From positions 3,594,501 through 3,658,500 of the forward strand of contig NZ_CP012099.1 of NCBI RefSeq assembly GCF_001182785.1: 64,000 nucleotides of DNA, in the 5' to 3' direction. The notes beneath the pieces are model-generated. The model did no database searches. It was not told where the DNA came from and was given only the letters and a program-made list of their open reading frames with translations. The translations under genes and the position numbers were made by a program. Numbering within the stretch: the stretch's first letter is position 1; each line of letters opens with the position of its first letter. Below are positions 18,212 through 27,360 of the stretch, piece by piece. This DNA comes from Bacillus thuringiensis (lineage in GTDB: Bacteria > Bacillota > Bacilli > Bacillales > Bacillaceae_G).

Positions 18212-18234
18212 TTGAATCGTGCACCTTGTCGATT

Positions 18235-18591
18235 TTATTTTTTTGATGTTACTAATAATTGACTTATATACCCTGAAACAATCAAAGTTACTACAGTACT
18301 TGCAACTACTAAAAGGAATATAATACTCCCCTTACTTAAAAGAAAAGACCCGTATTCCATCAGCCCTGTTGTCGAAGGGATTAAAAATAACGGTAAAAAT
18401 ACGATTAACTTTTCCGCACCTAACTCAAACCATTTTAACGGTAAAACACGAGTGGAAAGGAGCAGGAACAGCATTAACATCCCTATTAAACTTCCCGGTA
18501 TTGATAGATGGAATATTTCCTGAATCCACGTACCCACTAAGCTAAATATATATAGCACGCCTACTTGAAGTAAAAGCGTCACGTACTTCAT
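18235..18591 (-). CDS. lrgA: LrgA/CidA family holin-like membrane protein
   Basis: A 118-residue protein with four helices and the family core IPGSLIGMLMLFLLL, followed by a conserved-looking LIVFLPLFLIPSTTGLMEYG. It is the small partner of LrgB. The usual LytST two-component genes are not adjacent. Instead a MocR-type regulator ends 33 bases upstream on the same strand, which suggests a different control circuit. Start ATG with GAGGGAAAG. Confidence 0.87.
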   Translation of the reverse strand: MKYVTLLLQVGVLYIFSLVGTWIQEIFHLSIPGSLIGMLMLFLLLSTRVLPLKWFELGAEKLIVFLPLFLIPSTTGLMEYGSFLLSKGSIIFLLVVASTVVTLIVSGYISQLLVTSKK

Positions 18592-18624
18592 TTCTTTCCC
18601 TCATTTCACTATCACACATCCATA

Positions 18625-20058
18625 TTATGAAATCTCATTTAGCGTGTCGGCAAACCGTTTAATTCCAAGTTGAATTTGTTCTATATTCGCTCTACCAAAC
18701 GTAAATCGTATATATTCATTTTTCGAACCTAAAACACTGCCCGGAACAAATGCGACACCATTCCGTATAGATTCACCTAATAAGTGATATTCATCAAACT
18801 TTCCTTTCACTTTACACCATACATGTATTCCACCCTCTGGCACGAAACATTCAACTCGGTCTCCCAATGTTCCTTCAAGCTCTGCAATTAATTCATCTCT
18901 TCTTTGCTTCAATTGTCCACGAAGTATCGTAATATGTGTATGAAAATCCTTTGATTCTAAAAATTGATTTGCTACCCACTGCGTAAATACACTATGGCCA
19001 AAATCAACTTGTTGCTTTGCATCTGCTAAACGCTCAATTACGCGTGTAGGACCAATTATCCATCCAATACGTAATCCTGATGCAACAATTTTTGATAATG
19101 AACTTATATAAAGAACATTTCCATTTTGGTCCATTGATTTTAATGTCGGGTTCACTTCTCCATTAAAAGAAATTAAACTATACGGATCATCTTCTACAAT
19201 TGGTATACCAAACTCAGAAGACAGTTCTAAAATCTTTTTACGTCTCGCTAATGAAAGCACAGTACCTGTTGGATTTTGATAATCTGGATTCAAAAAGACC
19301 ATACGAATACGATGCTTTTTGTGCAAATCGATTAAGTCATCTGGATTCATTCCATGCTCATCAACAGGTAAATGAAATATGTTTAAACCGGCCGATTTAA
19401 ACATTGGAAGTGAAAAACAATATGAAGGATCTTCAATCGCAATCGCATCGCCAGGTTTTAATAAACATTGAACGATAAGATTAAGCGCCTGTTGTGCTCC
19501 AGACGTAATAAGAATAGAGCTTGAATCTGCTTCAATTTGTTTATATTGCTGAACATGTGCTGCAATTGTTTTTCTCAACATCTCATTTCCAAGTGGATGG
19601 TCATAGCCGAGATTTTCCATAAATGTTTTCTCCGCCAAAATTGTTCGAAATCTATCACTCGGAATTAATTCTGGTGACAGTTCACCACTCGCTAAATTAA
19701 TTAAATCATCTTTTTGTGTTTCCGTTCGAATTTGTTGAACAAGTGGTACGTTAGGTAAGAACGATCCATCCTCCACGTACCTACCCCAGTTCGGTATTCG
19801 TTTATGTGAGACACCCCATATGTCTGTATTAACCCGTGTTCCGCTTCCCTTTTGCCGTTCTACTACTCCAAGTGATTTTAATTCTTCATACGCAGCTACT
19901 ATTGTACTCCGGTTCACCTCTAATTCCTTTGCCAATATACGCTCAGAAGGTAACTTACTATCAGAAGGAAATTCACCTGAAGAAATGCCTCTTTCAATAT
20001 AATCAGCAATTTGTTTATATACAGGTGTCTTATCTGCACGATTTGGTTTCCATTCCAT
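18625..20058 (-). CDS. MocR/GabR-type transcription regulator with aminotransferase domain
   Basis: A 477-residue fusion: GntR winged helix (residues 1-75, with SKLPSERILAKELEVNRSTI) and a fold-type I aminotransferase-like domain (about 110-470). The PLP-binding Lys is in YISSLSKIV, and NPDYQNPTG plus ITSGAQQALN are further cofactor contacts. GabR-like proteins sense an amino compound through PLP and control neighbouring genes. Here the downstream genes are lrgA, lrgB and yfmQ, an unusual target set. Strong AAGGAGGG site. Confidence 0.87.
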   Translation of the reverse strand: MEWKPNRADKTPVYKQIADYIERGISSGEFPSDSKLPSERILAKELEVNRSTIVAAYEELKSLGVVERQKGSGTRVNTDIWGVSHKRIPNWGRYVEDGSFLPNVPLVQQIRTETQKDDLINLASGELSPELIPSDRFRTILAEKTFMENLGYDHPLGNEMLRKTIAAHVQQYKQIEADSSSILITSGAQQALNLIVQCLLKPGDAIAIEDPSYCFSLPMFKSAGLNIFHLPVDEHGMNPDDLIDLHKKHRIRMVFLNPDYQNPTGTVLSLARRKKILELSSEFGIPIVEDDPYSLISFNGEVNPTLKSMDQNGNVLYISSLSKIVASGLRIGWIIGPTRVIERLADAKQQVDFGHSVFTQWVANQFLESKDFHTHITILRGQLKQRRDELIAELEGTLGDRVECFVPEGGIHVWCKVKGKFDEYHLLGESIRNGVAFVPGSVLGSKNEYIRFTFGRANIEQIQLGIKRFADTLNEIS

Positions 20059-20245
20059 CTAGTTCCCTCCTTTCAAAACGAACTATCCTCATTTTTTACT
20101 AACAGTATTCACCGTAAAAATAGTATTAATTAGTCACATTTTCTTATCCGTAAATGGATATATCCAAAATGGTTCTCTTTCTGATTACTCAATAGCTTCT
20201 GAAATTCCAACTTCATACTCTCATTTCCAGTTCTTTTACAAACTA

Positions 20246-20437
20246 TCAAATCATTACCGCATACCATGTTACCCCAACTAGTAGAACAAAAAGAAGAAGA
20301 ATATAGATTGCAGATAAGTTTTTCACATTTCTTTTTGTAGACTTACCGTAATTCTCCTCCACGTTTCTTGCAACTAGTACAGTCCCAAATAGCGATACAA
20401 TTACAATAATAACGACTAGTGAAATTGCAAAACTCAT
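20246..20437 (-). CDS. Small two-helix membrane protein, unknown
   Basis: A 63-residue protein with two hydrophobic helices (about residues 3-23 and 43-62) joined by a charged linker (NVEENYGKSTKRNVKN). The ATG has an AGAGAGGTG site. I do not recognise the family. It lies between the GntR gene and mocR, same strand as both, with a coding-like fragment directly in front of it. Confidence 0.6.
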   Translation of the reverse strand: MSFAISLVVIIVIVSLFGTVLVARNVEENYGKSTKRNVKNLSAIYILLLFVLLVGVTWYAVMI

Positions 20438-20452
20438 TGTCTTTTCACCTCT

Positions 20453-20614
20453 CTAAGACCCATCTATTTTAATTAAAGAACTTACATAAAAACCTTCCTC
20501 TTTAAAACGTTGATAACATACTACCTTTCTTCTCTTATCATAATAGATGTTTGCAAAAAGCGGACCAACCACTTTCGTGTTTTTTTGCTCATCCACTTCA
20601 AAAATAAAAAGCAA
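20453..20614 (-). pseudogene. Coding-like fragment, unknown
   Basis: A 53-codon open frame on the minus strand reads VVGPLFANIYYDKRRK and then QRFKEEGFYVSSLIKIDGS before a TAG stop that lies in the ribosome binding region of the 63-residue gene. The composition is protein-like, but no start with a ribosome binding site exists, and the only upstream in-frame starts (TTG 20614, GTG 20596) lie in or beside a terminator. It may be the tail of a decayed gene or an untracked small gene. I do not recognise the family. Confidence 0.35.
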
Positions 20615-20643
20615 CTAATCACTTAGGACCAGTTGCTTTTTTA
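20604..20643 (-). terminator. Terminator after the GntR gene
   Basis: AAAAAGCAACT / AGTTGCTTTTT stem with a 15-base loop, 13 bases past the GntR stop, T run on the minus strand. Confidence 0.85.
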
Positions 20644-20655
20644 CACGATAATTTT

Positions 20656-21363
20656 TCATTTAAAATTAATTCGATTTAAAAGTTTCGCCTTTTCATAATG
20701 AAACATCGACTGAGATAACTCGAAAATTGTTCCATTTACAAGATACACTGTATTTTCAATAAGAAGCGCCGGATCACCTTCATTTAATTCTAAAAGCTGT
20801 GCATTTTCTTTATTTACTTTTTCACAACTAATAACTTTATCAGCAAAACCAATATTTAATCGTAAATCTTCAATGAAATAACTGTATACAGAGCTTAATG
20901 CTATTTCTTCGTTCAAATATGGAATAATATCCTTTTTGAAATAACTTATTTCAATAGAGAATGGTTTAGCATCTACAATTCTTAAGCGCTTCAAAAAATA
21001 CAACCTAGTTCCAGTTTCGCATTGCATCCGCTTTGCTATCTCTTCGTCCGCATCTATTACTTCAAGCTCTAACACTTTCGTTTCAATATTTTGTGAAACA
21101 AGATTTTTCGTTAATCCACGTAAACTTCCTAAATTAATGTAATCTGTTACAGAAGTTTCGCGTAAAAACATGCCACTACCTTGCACTTGAAAAATATAAC
21201 CTCTATTCACAAGCTGACTAATTACTTTACGTATCGTATTACGGCTTACTTCAAATCGATTCATCAACGCTTCTTCTGTAGGTAGTTTTTTCGTTTCATT
21301 AAAAAGCCCATCTCGAATGTTTTGCTCTAACACATCTGCAATTTGTTTATACTTTGCACTCAT
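20656..21363 (-). CDS. GntR/HutC-family regulator with UTRA domain (beta-glucoside operon)
   Basis: A 235-residue repressor with a GntR winged helix (about residues 1-72: KLPTEEALMNRFEVSRNTIRKVI) and a UTRA ligand domain (about 95-235). UTRA domains of this TreR/BglR-like branch usually bind phosphorylated sugars. It lies 30 bases behind the 6-phospho-beta-glucosidase gene in the same direction, so it likely controls that gene and itself through the palindrome at 22849-22878. TTTAGGAGAAAG ribosome binding site, terminator behind. Confidence 0.86.
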   Translation of the reverse strand: MSAKYKQIADVLEQNIRDGLFNETKKLPTEEALMNRFEVSRNTIRKVISQLVNRGYIFQVQGSGMFLRETSVTDYINLGSLRGLTKNLVSQNIETKVLELEVIDADEEIAKRMQCETGTRLYFLKRLRIVDAKPFSIEISYFKKDIIPYLNEEIALSSVYSYFIEDLRLNIGFADKVISCEKVNKENAQLLELNEGDPALLIENTVYLVNGTIFELSQSMFHYEKAKLLNRINFK

Positions 21364-21393
21364 ACACTTTCTCCTAAAATACTCTTTTATCTG

Positions 21394-22803
21394 TTATAAC
21401 TCTTCCCCTCTCGTTTCGATCACACGTTTATACCAATGAAACGAAAGTTTCTTCTTACGTTTTAAGTTATCATTATGATCGACAAAAATAAAGCCATATT
21501 GCTTTTTATATCCATTTAACCAACTTAAAAGATCAATCACTGACCATGCATAATAACCTTTTAAGTTAATTCCCTCTTCAATTGCACGCTTCATTACTTT
21601 TAAATGCGCTTCAATAAATTTAATTCTCGGAACATCTACAATTTCTCCGTCAATGATTGGATCTTCATCACCAAGTCCATTTTCCGTTACATACATCTTT
21701 ATGTCACCGTAACGCGCTTTCAACATATGCAATCCCTCTAAGAAACCTTCGGGAGATATTTCCCATCCCCATTTTGTATATGTTTTATCATCCATTTTAA
21801 CTGTTCGATAAAAACCATCAAAAGAAGGGTTACCTGGAGCAAGCGTTGAGTTTTCTCGAGAATGTCCCTCACTCTTTATATCCATATCGTATCTTTCTAC
21901 TCGTATTGGTTGATAATAATTCAAGCCAATAAAATCATTTTCTTCTGCATTTTGTTTAATGATTTCTAATTCTTCAACCGTCCAATTAGGAGTCCATCCT
22001 TTTTCCTTTAATTGTTGTACAACATAAGACGGATACTCGCCTTTTAAAATTGGATCATAATACCAATACGTTTCATATTCATTCGCATGATTTGCTGCTC
22101 GTATATTTTCTTTTTGATCATCCACACTATAAGCAGGTAAGAAAACATGTGTAATCCCAATCTCACCATATTGTTTCAGCTGCTTGTACACCGCAACTGT
22201 TTTCGCATGTGCATAAAATACATAATGAGTCGCTTGAAAATACTTTGGAACATCATTTTGGATTCCTGGTGGATGTGCACCTTTTAAATAACCTAATCCA
22301 CAAAACATTACTGTCTCATTAAAAGTAATCCAATGCTTAACTCTGTCACCAAATGCCTTAAAACAAGTTTCTGCATATTTTACGAAAGCCTCTGCTGTTC
22401 TTTTATTCGTCCATCCACCATCTTTTTCTAACGGTAATGGTAAATCCCAATGATATAAAGTGACAAACGGCACAATCCCGTATTTTAAACATTCATCAAT
22501 TAAGTTGTTATAAAATTCAATCCCTTTTTCATTTACCTTTCCATCTCCAGTCGGCAATATTCTCGCCCAAGAAATAGAAAAACGATACGATTCTAATCCC
22601 ATCTCAGCCATTAAGCGAACATCTTCCTTATATCGATGATAATGATCAACAGCTACATCACCATTTGTTCCATTGTATGTTTTGCCAGGAATTTTTGAAA
22701 ACTCGTCCCAATTCGTAACACCTTTTCCATCTTCATTCCATGCACCTTCTACTTGATAAGAAGCTGAAGCAGCTCCGAATAAAAAATCATGTGGAAACTT
22801 CAT
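21394..22803 (-). CDS. bglA: 6-phospho-beta-glucosidase, GH1 family
   Basis: A 469-residue glycoside hydrolase family 1 enzyme. N-terminal FLFGAASASYQVEGAWNEDGKG, acid/base Glu in WITFNETVMF and nucleophile Glu in YVTENGLGD are all present. GH1 enzymes of Bacillus beside a UTRA regulator generally hydrolyse 6-phospho-beta-glucosides. No PTS permease is adjacent, so the source of the phosphosugar must be encoded elsewhere. The ATG at 22803 has TGGAGG nine bases upstream; an earlier ATG at 22842 has no site. Confidence 0.88.
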   Translation of the reverse strand: MKFPHDFLFGAASASYQVEGAWNEDGKGVTNWDEFSKIPGKTYNGTNGDVAVDHYHRYKEDVRLMAEMGLESYRFSISWARILPTGDGKVNEKGIEFYNNLIDECLKYGIVPFVTLYHWDLPLPLEKDGGWTNKRTAEAFVKYAETCFKAFGDRVKHWITFNETVMFCGLGYLKGAHPPGIQNDVPKYFQATHYVFYAHAKTVAVYKQLKQYGEIGITHVFLPAYSVDDQKENIRAANHANEYETYWYYDPILKGEYPSYVVQQLKEKGWTPNWTVEELEIIKQNAEENDFIGLNYYQPIRVERYDMDIKSEGHSRENSTLAPGNPSFDGFYRTVKMDDKTYTKWGWEISPEGFLEGLHMLKARYGDIKMYVTENGLGDEDPIIDGEIVDVPRIKFIEAHLKVMKRAIEEGINLKGYYAWSVIDLLSWLNGYKKQYGFIFVDHNDNLKRKKKLSFHWYKRVIETRGEEL

Positions 22804-22848
22804 AGTATATACCTCCATTTCATTACAACAAATCAAATTCATTCACAT

Positions 22849-22878
22849 ATATAAAATTTATAGGTACAAATTTTATAT
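22849..22878. promoter_or_regulatory. Palindromic operator candidate of the bglA-gntR unit
   Basis: ATATAAAATTT (22849-22859) and AAATTTTATAT (22868-22878) are perfect inverted arms around an 8-base centre. On the minus strand the centre reads TTTGTACCTATAAA, close to the TTGTATATACAA-type sites of GntR/UTRA repressors. It lies 46-75 bases upstream of the bglA start. Confidence 0.5.
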
Positions 22879-22950
22879 GTATGATTATATCTTATGTTTT
22901 TATTTTTTTCTATTATAAAAGTACAATTTCTATTGTTGGTTATTGGAAAA

Positions 22951-22981
22951 GAAAAAGAAGCGATATATTTTATCGCTTCTT
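22951..22981 (-). terminator. Terminator after plcA
   Basis: AAGAAGCGATA / TATCGCTTCTT perfect stem with a 5-base loop, 14 bases past the plcA stop; pyrimidine-rich tail on the minus strand. Confidence 0.85.
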
Positions 22982-22994
22982 ACTCTCATCATCT

Positions 22995-23984
22995 TTATTC
23001 TTTTATTAATGACTTATTCGCTCTTATAACTTCTTGATACAATAATGGTGACCACTTTTCATTTATGTAGTCTTGAATTACCCAGCCTACTCTTGTAGGA
23101 TTCTTTTGTTTTATATCGTTTGCAATTTCAGGATTTATATAAGAAGCGTAGTAATATGGACTATTCCATGCTGTACCACCAGAAGACAAGCTTGTAAAAT
23201 TAATATATAGATGATTTAAATCCTCGCTATTGTTCATCGTTTCATCCATCGTATCTTTAATAGATTTTACTTTCTCATCATAATTCACTTTATATTTATC
23301 TTGTACTGTTACATTTACATTTTGGTTTACAGTTGTGGTAAACGTCTCATTATCTGGCCAATAAAAATTATTATATCCTCCAGATTCATTACTACCACTA
23401 TATCTTTTTAGTAGTACAATTTTCCCACGAGCATCTCCAAGTTTTATATTTCCTTCTGTTTTTAAAAAGATAGGATCAACAAAATAATTTTTTTCAAACG
23501 TACTAATAAATGAACCTTCTGCCCCTTTCATATCCTCATACTCTTTTTTTAAAGACATAATAATTGTTTCACTCGGGTTATCTTTTAAAAATTGTTTCGC
23601 TTCATTTATGAATTCATGCAGTGTTACGTAAAGATATAATGGCCCATGATGAAGAACTATCGTATTATCATCTGTTAAACGTCCTCTTATATCAAAAATG
23701 CGAGCTCCATGGTCCATTTGATAGCGAAAATCATATTCTTGCGTCATTCCCCACACTTGCTTAATCGGATTTTGCAACTTGAACGTCCCACTATCGTGTG
23801 TTCCTGGAATTGAAATTCGTGCTAACGGGATATTATCAGGTATAGGTTGCATCCATTTTGACCAATTTTCAAGCTCATTAACAGAGCTAGCTGCAACTAC
23901 TCTCTTATCATGTAAAGCAAATACAAATGTGATAAATATTGTACTACATATGAATAATTTCAAAATTAACTTCTTATTGCTCAT
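22995..23984 (-). CDS. plcA: Phosphatidylinositol-specific phospholipase C, secreted
   Basis: A 329-residue secreted enzyme that cleaves phosphatidylinositol and GPI anchors. The signal peptide ends near AASS (about residue 32); the catalytic histidines lie in [11 protein letters not shown] and VLHHGPLYL, with FDIRGRL between them. Length and motifs match the well-known B. cereus PI-PLC. An exact PlcR box lies 88 bases upstream and a terminator follows, so it should be a single-gene member of the PlcR virulence regulon. Confidence 0.96.
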   Translation of the reverse strand: MSNKKLILKLFICSTIFITFVFALHDKRVVAASSVNELENWSKWMQPIPDNIPLARISIPGTHDSGTFKLQNPIKQVWGMTQEYDFRYQMDHGARIFDIRGRLTDDNTIVLHHGPLYLYVTLHEFINEAKQFLKDNPSETIIMSLKKEYEDMKGAEGSFISTFEKNYFVDPIFLKTEGNIKLGDARGKIVLLKRYSGSNESGGYNNFYWPDNETFTTTVNQNVNVTVQDKYKVNYDEKVKSIKDTMDETMNNSEDLNHLYINFTSLSSGGTAWNSPYYYASYINPEIANDIKQKNPTRVGWVIQDYINEKWSPLLYQEVIRANKSLIKE

Positions 23985-24071
23985 TATTATCCCTCACTTT
24001 TTCTGTTTTTACATCAAACTTATTGAATATAATATAAGCTAGTTCATAAAAAATAAATAACATTTCATCAA

Positions 24072-24087
24072 TATGAAATATTGCATA
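24072..24087. promoter_or_regulatory. PlcR box of plcA
   Basis: TATGAAATATTGCATA matches TATGNAN4TNCATA at every fixed position, 88 bases upstream of the plcA start. PlcR control of PI-PLC is established for B. cereus. Confidence 0.9.
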
Positions 24088-24134
24088 GAAGTAAAGTTAA
24101 AAAATCATTCACATATACTAAATTAGAAAAAATT

Positions 24135-24163
24135 TAAAGGAACTTCATCTGAAGTTCCTTTTG
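24135..24163 (-). terminator. Terminator after the subtilase gene
   Basis: AAAGGAACTTCA / TGAAGTTCCTTT perfect stem with a 2-base loop; AAATTTTTTC follows on the minus strand. Confidence 0.88.
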
Positions 24164-24164
24164 C

Positions 24165-26006
24165 TTATTTTATGTTCAATACATATGAACCATCTTTATT
24201 CTCATATTTATAGACGTATAAATAATATTTCCCTGGCTTTGCATTATAAGTTCCTTTAACTACATTTCCTTCATTTTCACCATATGCTACATAGTTATTT
24301 AAATCTGATTCATGATGAAGTACCCATGTCATTCCGATATTTTGTTCATTTAGTAGAGAAATATTAATATTTTCCGGTGAGTCAATTTGGAAAGTAAATA
24401 CATCTACTCTATCACTATTATGTAGCGTTCCTTTCACCGGTGTATGAAAGTTAACTTTATTTGCCTGTCTAGGCTCATTGTTTGGTTCATTTTCTGTTAC
24501 TTGTAACTCATTCCCACCGTTTGGTTTTCTTTGTTCATAACCTAAGTTTACTAGTATAGACTTCAAATCTGGTAAAACACCAATTTTATCTGCATATGGA
24601 TTTTTAGATTTTGTTCCTGTGCTCTGGTTGCTTAATATTGCTCTTAGTTCACTTGGTCTATATGGTTGTCCTAAATTTTCTTTAGCAATGCTTTGTACTA
24701 AAGTCGCTGCCCCAGCAATAATTGGCGAAGCACTAGATGTTCCGCTAAAGCTTGAAGTATAAAGATTTACAGCACTTCTACTTTGCTCGGCTGTAGTTGT
24801 ATCTACATTTTCTCCCCATCCGTACACATCAATACGGCTTCCATAATTCGAAAACCACATACGTTCATGAGGGAAAGATGAAGAGCCAGCTCCTACCATA
24901 ATTGCACCCGAATCTTTAAAATCTTTACTATTACGATTTAAGACTTGCTTACCCTTTCTATCTTTGAACTGATCTAAATCATTCCACCCATTTGCTCCAG
25001 CCTCTATAATTACAATTCCCTTATCTGTACCAGCACGAATTGCATCAAAAATATCTGGTTGTACTTCAACAGGTAAATATTTATCACCATATCCATCAAA
25101 GGATGCTTGCGCCTCTAATAATAAAACATCCCCAGCTTCTAACTGATTTACAGCGCTTAATATTGCATCAGCCGTATTATACTGTCCATTATCTCTTATT
25201 TGAGAGATAACCTTTGCTTTCGCTTTTGGCGCAATCCCAATATTCCCGACTTCATTGTCCTCAGAAGATACAATTCCTAGTACAGACGTCCCATGACCGA
25301 CATGCTGATTTATATTTCTTCCAGACATTAATTCAATATTTTGATGTAATAAATCCTCATGATTTAATAGCCATCCGTATTCCATATCAACAAAAGTGAT
25401 ACCATTTCCATTACCGCCTTGAATTCCCCAGGCGAAAGGCGCATTAATACCGTATGGGGCTGCTTCAAGATAACCTTGTTTTTTAAATCTAGGATTGTTA
25501 TTAGGATTAAGAGCTACACTTGATGATCGCACTTCAGGTGGCATTATTTTCTCTTGTTTCTTCATATACGCATCTTCTATTAAAGAAGATGCCTTTAACT
25601 TATCTACTATTTCTTCTTCATACCCACTATTTTGATTTTGAAGAATATAGTAGTTTAATAAACTTGTAGATACATAATTAGGTGCTTTCACTTCAAGGTT
25701 TTGTATTTGTTCCGGGCTTACAGATGTGAATAAACGAGTAAATGTTACATCTGGATATTCTGTCAAAAGATCTTTTATTACTTTATCATTCGTTTGAGAT
25801 TGTATTTGTTTTTCAATACCATCTTCATATGGCAAATCCAAATCCGCTTTAAATTTTACAATGATTTGCTTATCTGTTTCTTGTTCTATCCCTAATTTAC
25901 TCTGCTGTTCTATAGAATCAGCATATACACTATTGATAGTGCCTCCTGTTCCTAAAAGTGTTGTAATGATTACAGTTGACGCACACATTTTTTGAAATAT
26001 TTTCAT
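24165..26006 (-). CDS. sfp: Secreted subtilisin-family serine protease
   Basis: A 613-residue S8 protease with signal peptide (cleavage near VYA, residue 29), a long propeptide (about 40-180), and a catalytic domain with Asp in FVDMEYG (about 206), His in VGHGTS (about 238) and Ser in SGTSSASP (about 424). A C-terminal pre-peptidase domain (ENEPNN..., about 505-613) is usually removed on maturation. The protein corresponds to the B. cereus PlcR-regulated subtilase called Sfp. A PlcR box lies 127 bases upstream and strong AGGAGG precedes the ATG. Confidence 0.88.
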   Translation of the reverse strand: MKIFQKMCASTVIITTLLGTGGTINSVYADSIEQQSKLGIEQETDKQIIVKFKADLDLPYEDGIEKQIQSQTNDKVIKDLLTEYPDVTFTRLFTSVSPEQIQNLEVKAPNYVSTSLLNYYILQNQNSGYEEEIVDKLKASSLIEDAYMKKQEKIMPPEVRSSSVALNPNNNPRFKKQGYLEAAPYGINAPFAWGIQGGNGNGITFVDMEYGWLLNHEDLLHQNIELMSGRNINQHVGHGTSVLGIVSSEDNEVGNIGIAPKAKAKVISQIRDNGQYNTADAILSAVNQLEAGDVLLLEAQASFDGYGDKYLPVEVQPDIFDAIRAGTDKGIVIIEAGANGWNDLDQFKDRKGKQVLNRNSKDFKDSGAIMVGAGSSSFPHERMWFSNYGSRIDVYGWGENVDTTTAEQSRSAVNLYTSSFSGTSSASPIIAGAATLVQSIAKENLGQPYRPSELRAILSNQSTGTKSKNPYADKIGVLPDLKSILVNLGYEQRKPNGGNELQVTENEPNNEPRQANKVNFHTPVKGTLHNSDRVDVFTFQIDSPENINISLLNEQNIGMTWVLHHESDLNNYVAYGENEGNVVKGTYNAKPGKYYLYVYKYENKDGSYVLNIK

Positions 26007-26132
26007 TACATCAATCCTCCTATTAATAATTATTAATCATTATATTAATCTATAATGATTTCTTCTATAACGTATTCCCTTTCTACTAAATAGATTATAG
26101 TAATCAGAAATATGAACTTCAATGTATTTTCA

Positions 26133-26148
26133 TATGCAATATTTCATA
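26133..26148. promoter_or_regulatory. PlcR box between the subtilase and wall-hydrolase genes
   Basis: TATGCAATATTTCATA matches the PlcR consensus exactly. It is 127 bases upstream of the minus-strand protease and 151 bases upstream of the plus-strand LysM/SleB gene; being palindromic it could serve both. Confidence 0.88.
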
Positions 26149-26298
26149 TTCTGACTCTACACTAAACGAATATGAAACTTATAGTGATTATTTATTTTAT
26201 ATGTGCTAATATACTTACATTAATATATTACGCATATACACATTTCAAACTACATTACTTAATAGTTTCACCTTAATTTTTTCTTAGGAGGATTTACA

Positions 26299-27096
26299 AT
26301 GAAATTACTAAAAATAAAACATATAATTCCTTTATCTGCGGCCGCAATTACATTCGTATGTAGTCAAAGTACAGCTGAAGCTTCTACCATTCATACAGTA
26401 AAAAAGAACGATACACTTTGGGGCATTAGTAAACAATACGGAGTTTCAATACAATCCATTAAACAGGCTAATAATAAAGGAAACGATAAAACCTTTATTG
26501 GCGAACAGTTACATATTCCAGGGTCCGTGAAATCAAATGAAATCACTGTTCCTCAAAACGCCAAGCCTGCGAACATTTCTGAACAAATTATTTATCAAGT
26601 ACAACCGGGAGATTCATTAGAAACGATAGCAAAGCGTTACAATGTCACTGTCCAATCTATAAAACAAATTAACAATACAGTCGGAAACAAGCTTTATACA
26701 GGACAACATTTAAAAATCAACTCAAGCATTTCACAAAAAGAAAAAGACTTAATGGCACGCTTAGTTACCGCTGAAGCAGGTGGCGAATCCTATAAAGGAA
26801 AAGTAGCAGTAGCAAAAGTTATACTAAATCGTGTAAATGCAAAAGGTTTTCCAAATACAATAACAGGCGTTATTTATGAACCTATTAAATACGGATATGC
26901 ATTTACTCCTGTTACAGATGGAAGAATTAATCAACCTGCAAGTGCAGAAGCAAAAATGGCTGTAGAAGAGGCTATCTCCACAAATGGAGTAGATTCAGAC
27001 TGGATTTATTTCTACAATCCAAAAACATCAACGGACAAGTGGATTACGACACGTCAAACAGTAGCAGTAATTGGTAACCATGTGTTTGCTAAATAA
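26299..27096 (+). CDS. Secreted LysM-SleB/CwlJ cell wall hydrolase
   Basis: A 265-residue exported protein: signal peptide (cleavage after AEA, about residue 28), LysM repeats at about 30-74 and 94-138 (both starting with the VKKNDTLW / VQPGDSLE type motif), and a C-terminal SleB/CwlJ hydrolase domain (about 148-265) with LVTAEAGGES, where the Glu is the likely catalytic residue. Such enzymes cut peptidoglycan as lytic transglycosylases. Start ATG with TTAGGAGG. Its neighbour and the shared PlcR box suggest a role in vegetative wall or secretion rather than germination (inference). Confidence 0.88.
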   Translation: MKLLKIKHIIPLSAAAITFVCSQSTAEASTIHTVKKNDTLWGISKQYGVSIQSIKQANNKGNDKTFIGEQLHIPGSVKSNEITVPQNAKPANISEQIIYQVQPGDSLETIAKRYNVTVQSIKQINNTVGNKLYTGQHLKINSSISQKEKDLMARLVTAEAGGESYKGKVAVAKVILNRVNAKGFPNTITGVIYEPIKYGYAFTPVTDGRINQPASAEAKMAVEEAISTNGVDSDWIYFYNPKTSTDKWITTRQTVAVIGNHVFAK

Positions 27097-27108
27097 GATT
27101 TAAAATCA

Positions 27109-27145
27109 TTAACAGGCCTCTTCACTTAAAAGGTCTGTTTTTTTA
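27109..27145 (+). terminator. Terminator after the LysM/SleB gene
   Basis: AACAGGCC / GGTCTGTT (one G-T pair) followed by TTTTTTT on the plus strand. Confidence 0.8.
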
Positions 27146-27360
27146 TATGTAAGATGTTATTAATCATATGACATAGTGATTTTTAAACTATTTCTTCTTT
27201 CAAATAAAAATTTTTGTATTTACTCCACCACTCGGAGAAATTAATAAAGCATCAAGTTCAAAAACTCCCACTTTATTAATAAAAGCTATTTCTTACCTTC
27301 ATAAAATTGTTATACACTAGAAAAATAAAAAACAAACTATTCGTTAGCAGGTGAAAGAAT

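Noticed and set aside
20130..20235. 28-codon minus-strand frame after the 63-residue gene
   Set aside because: No good ribosome binding site and too short to judge.
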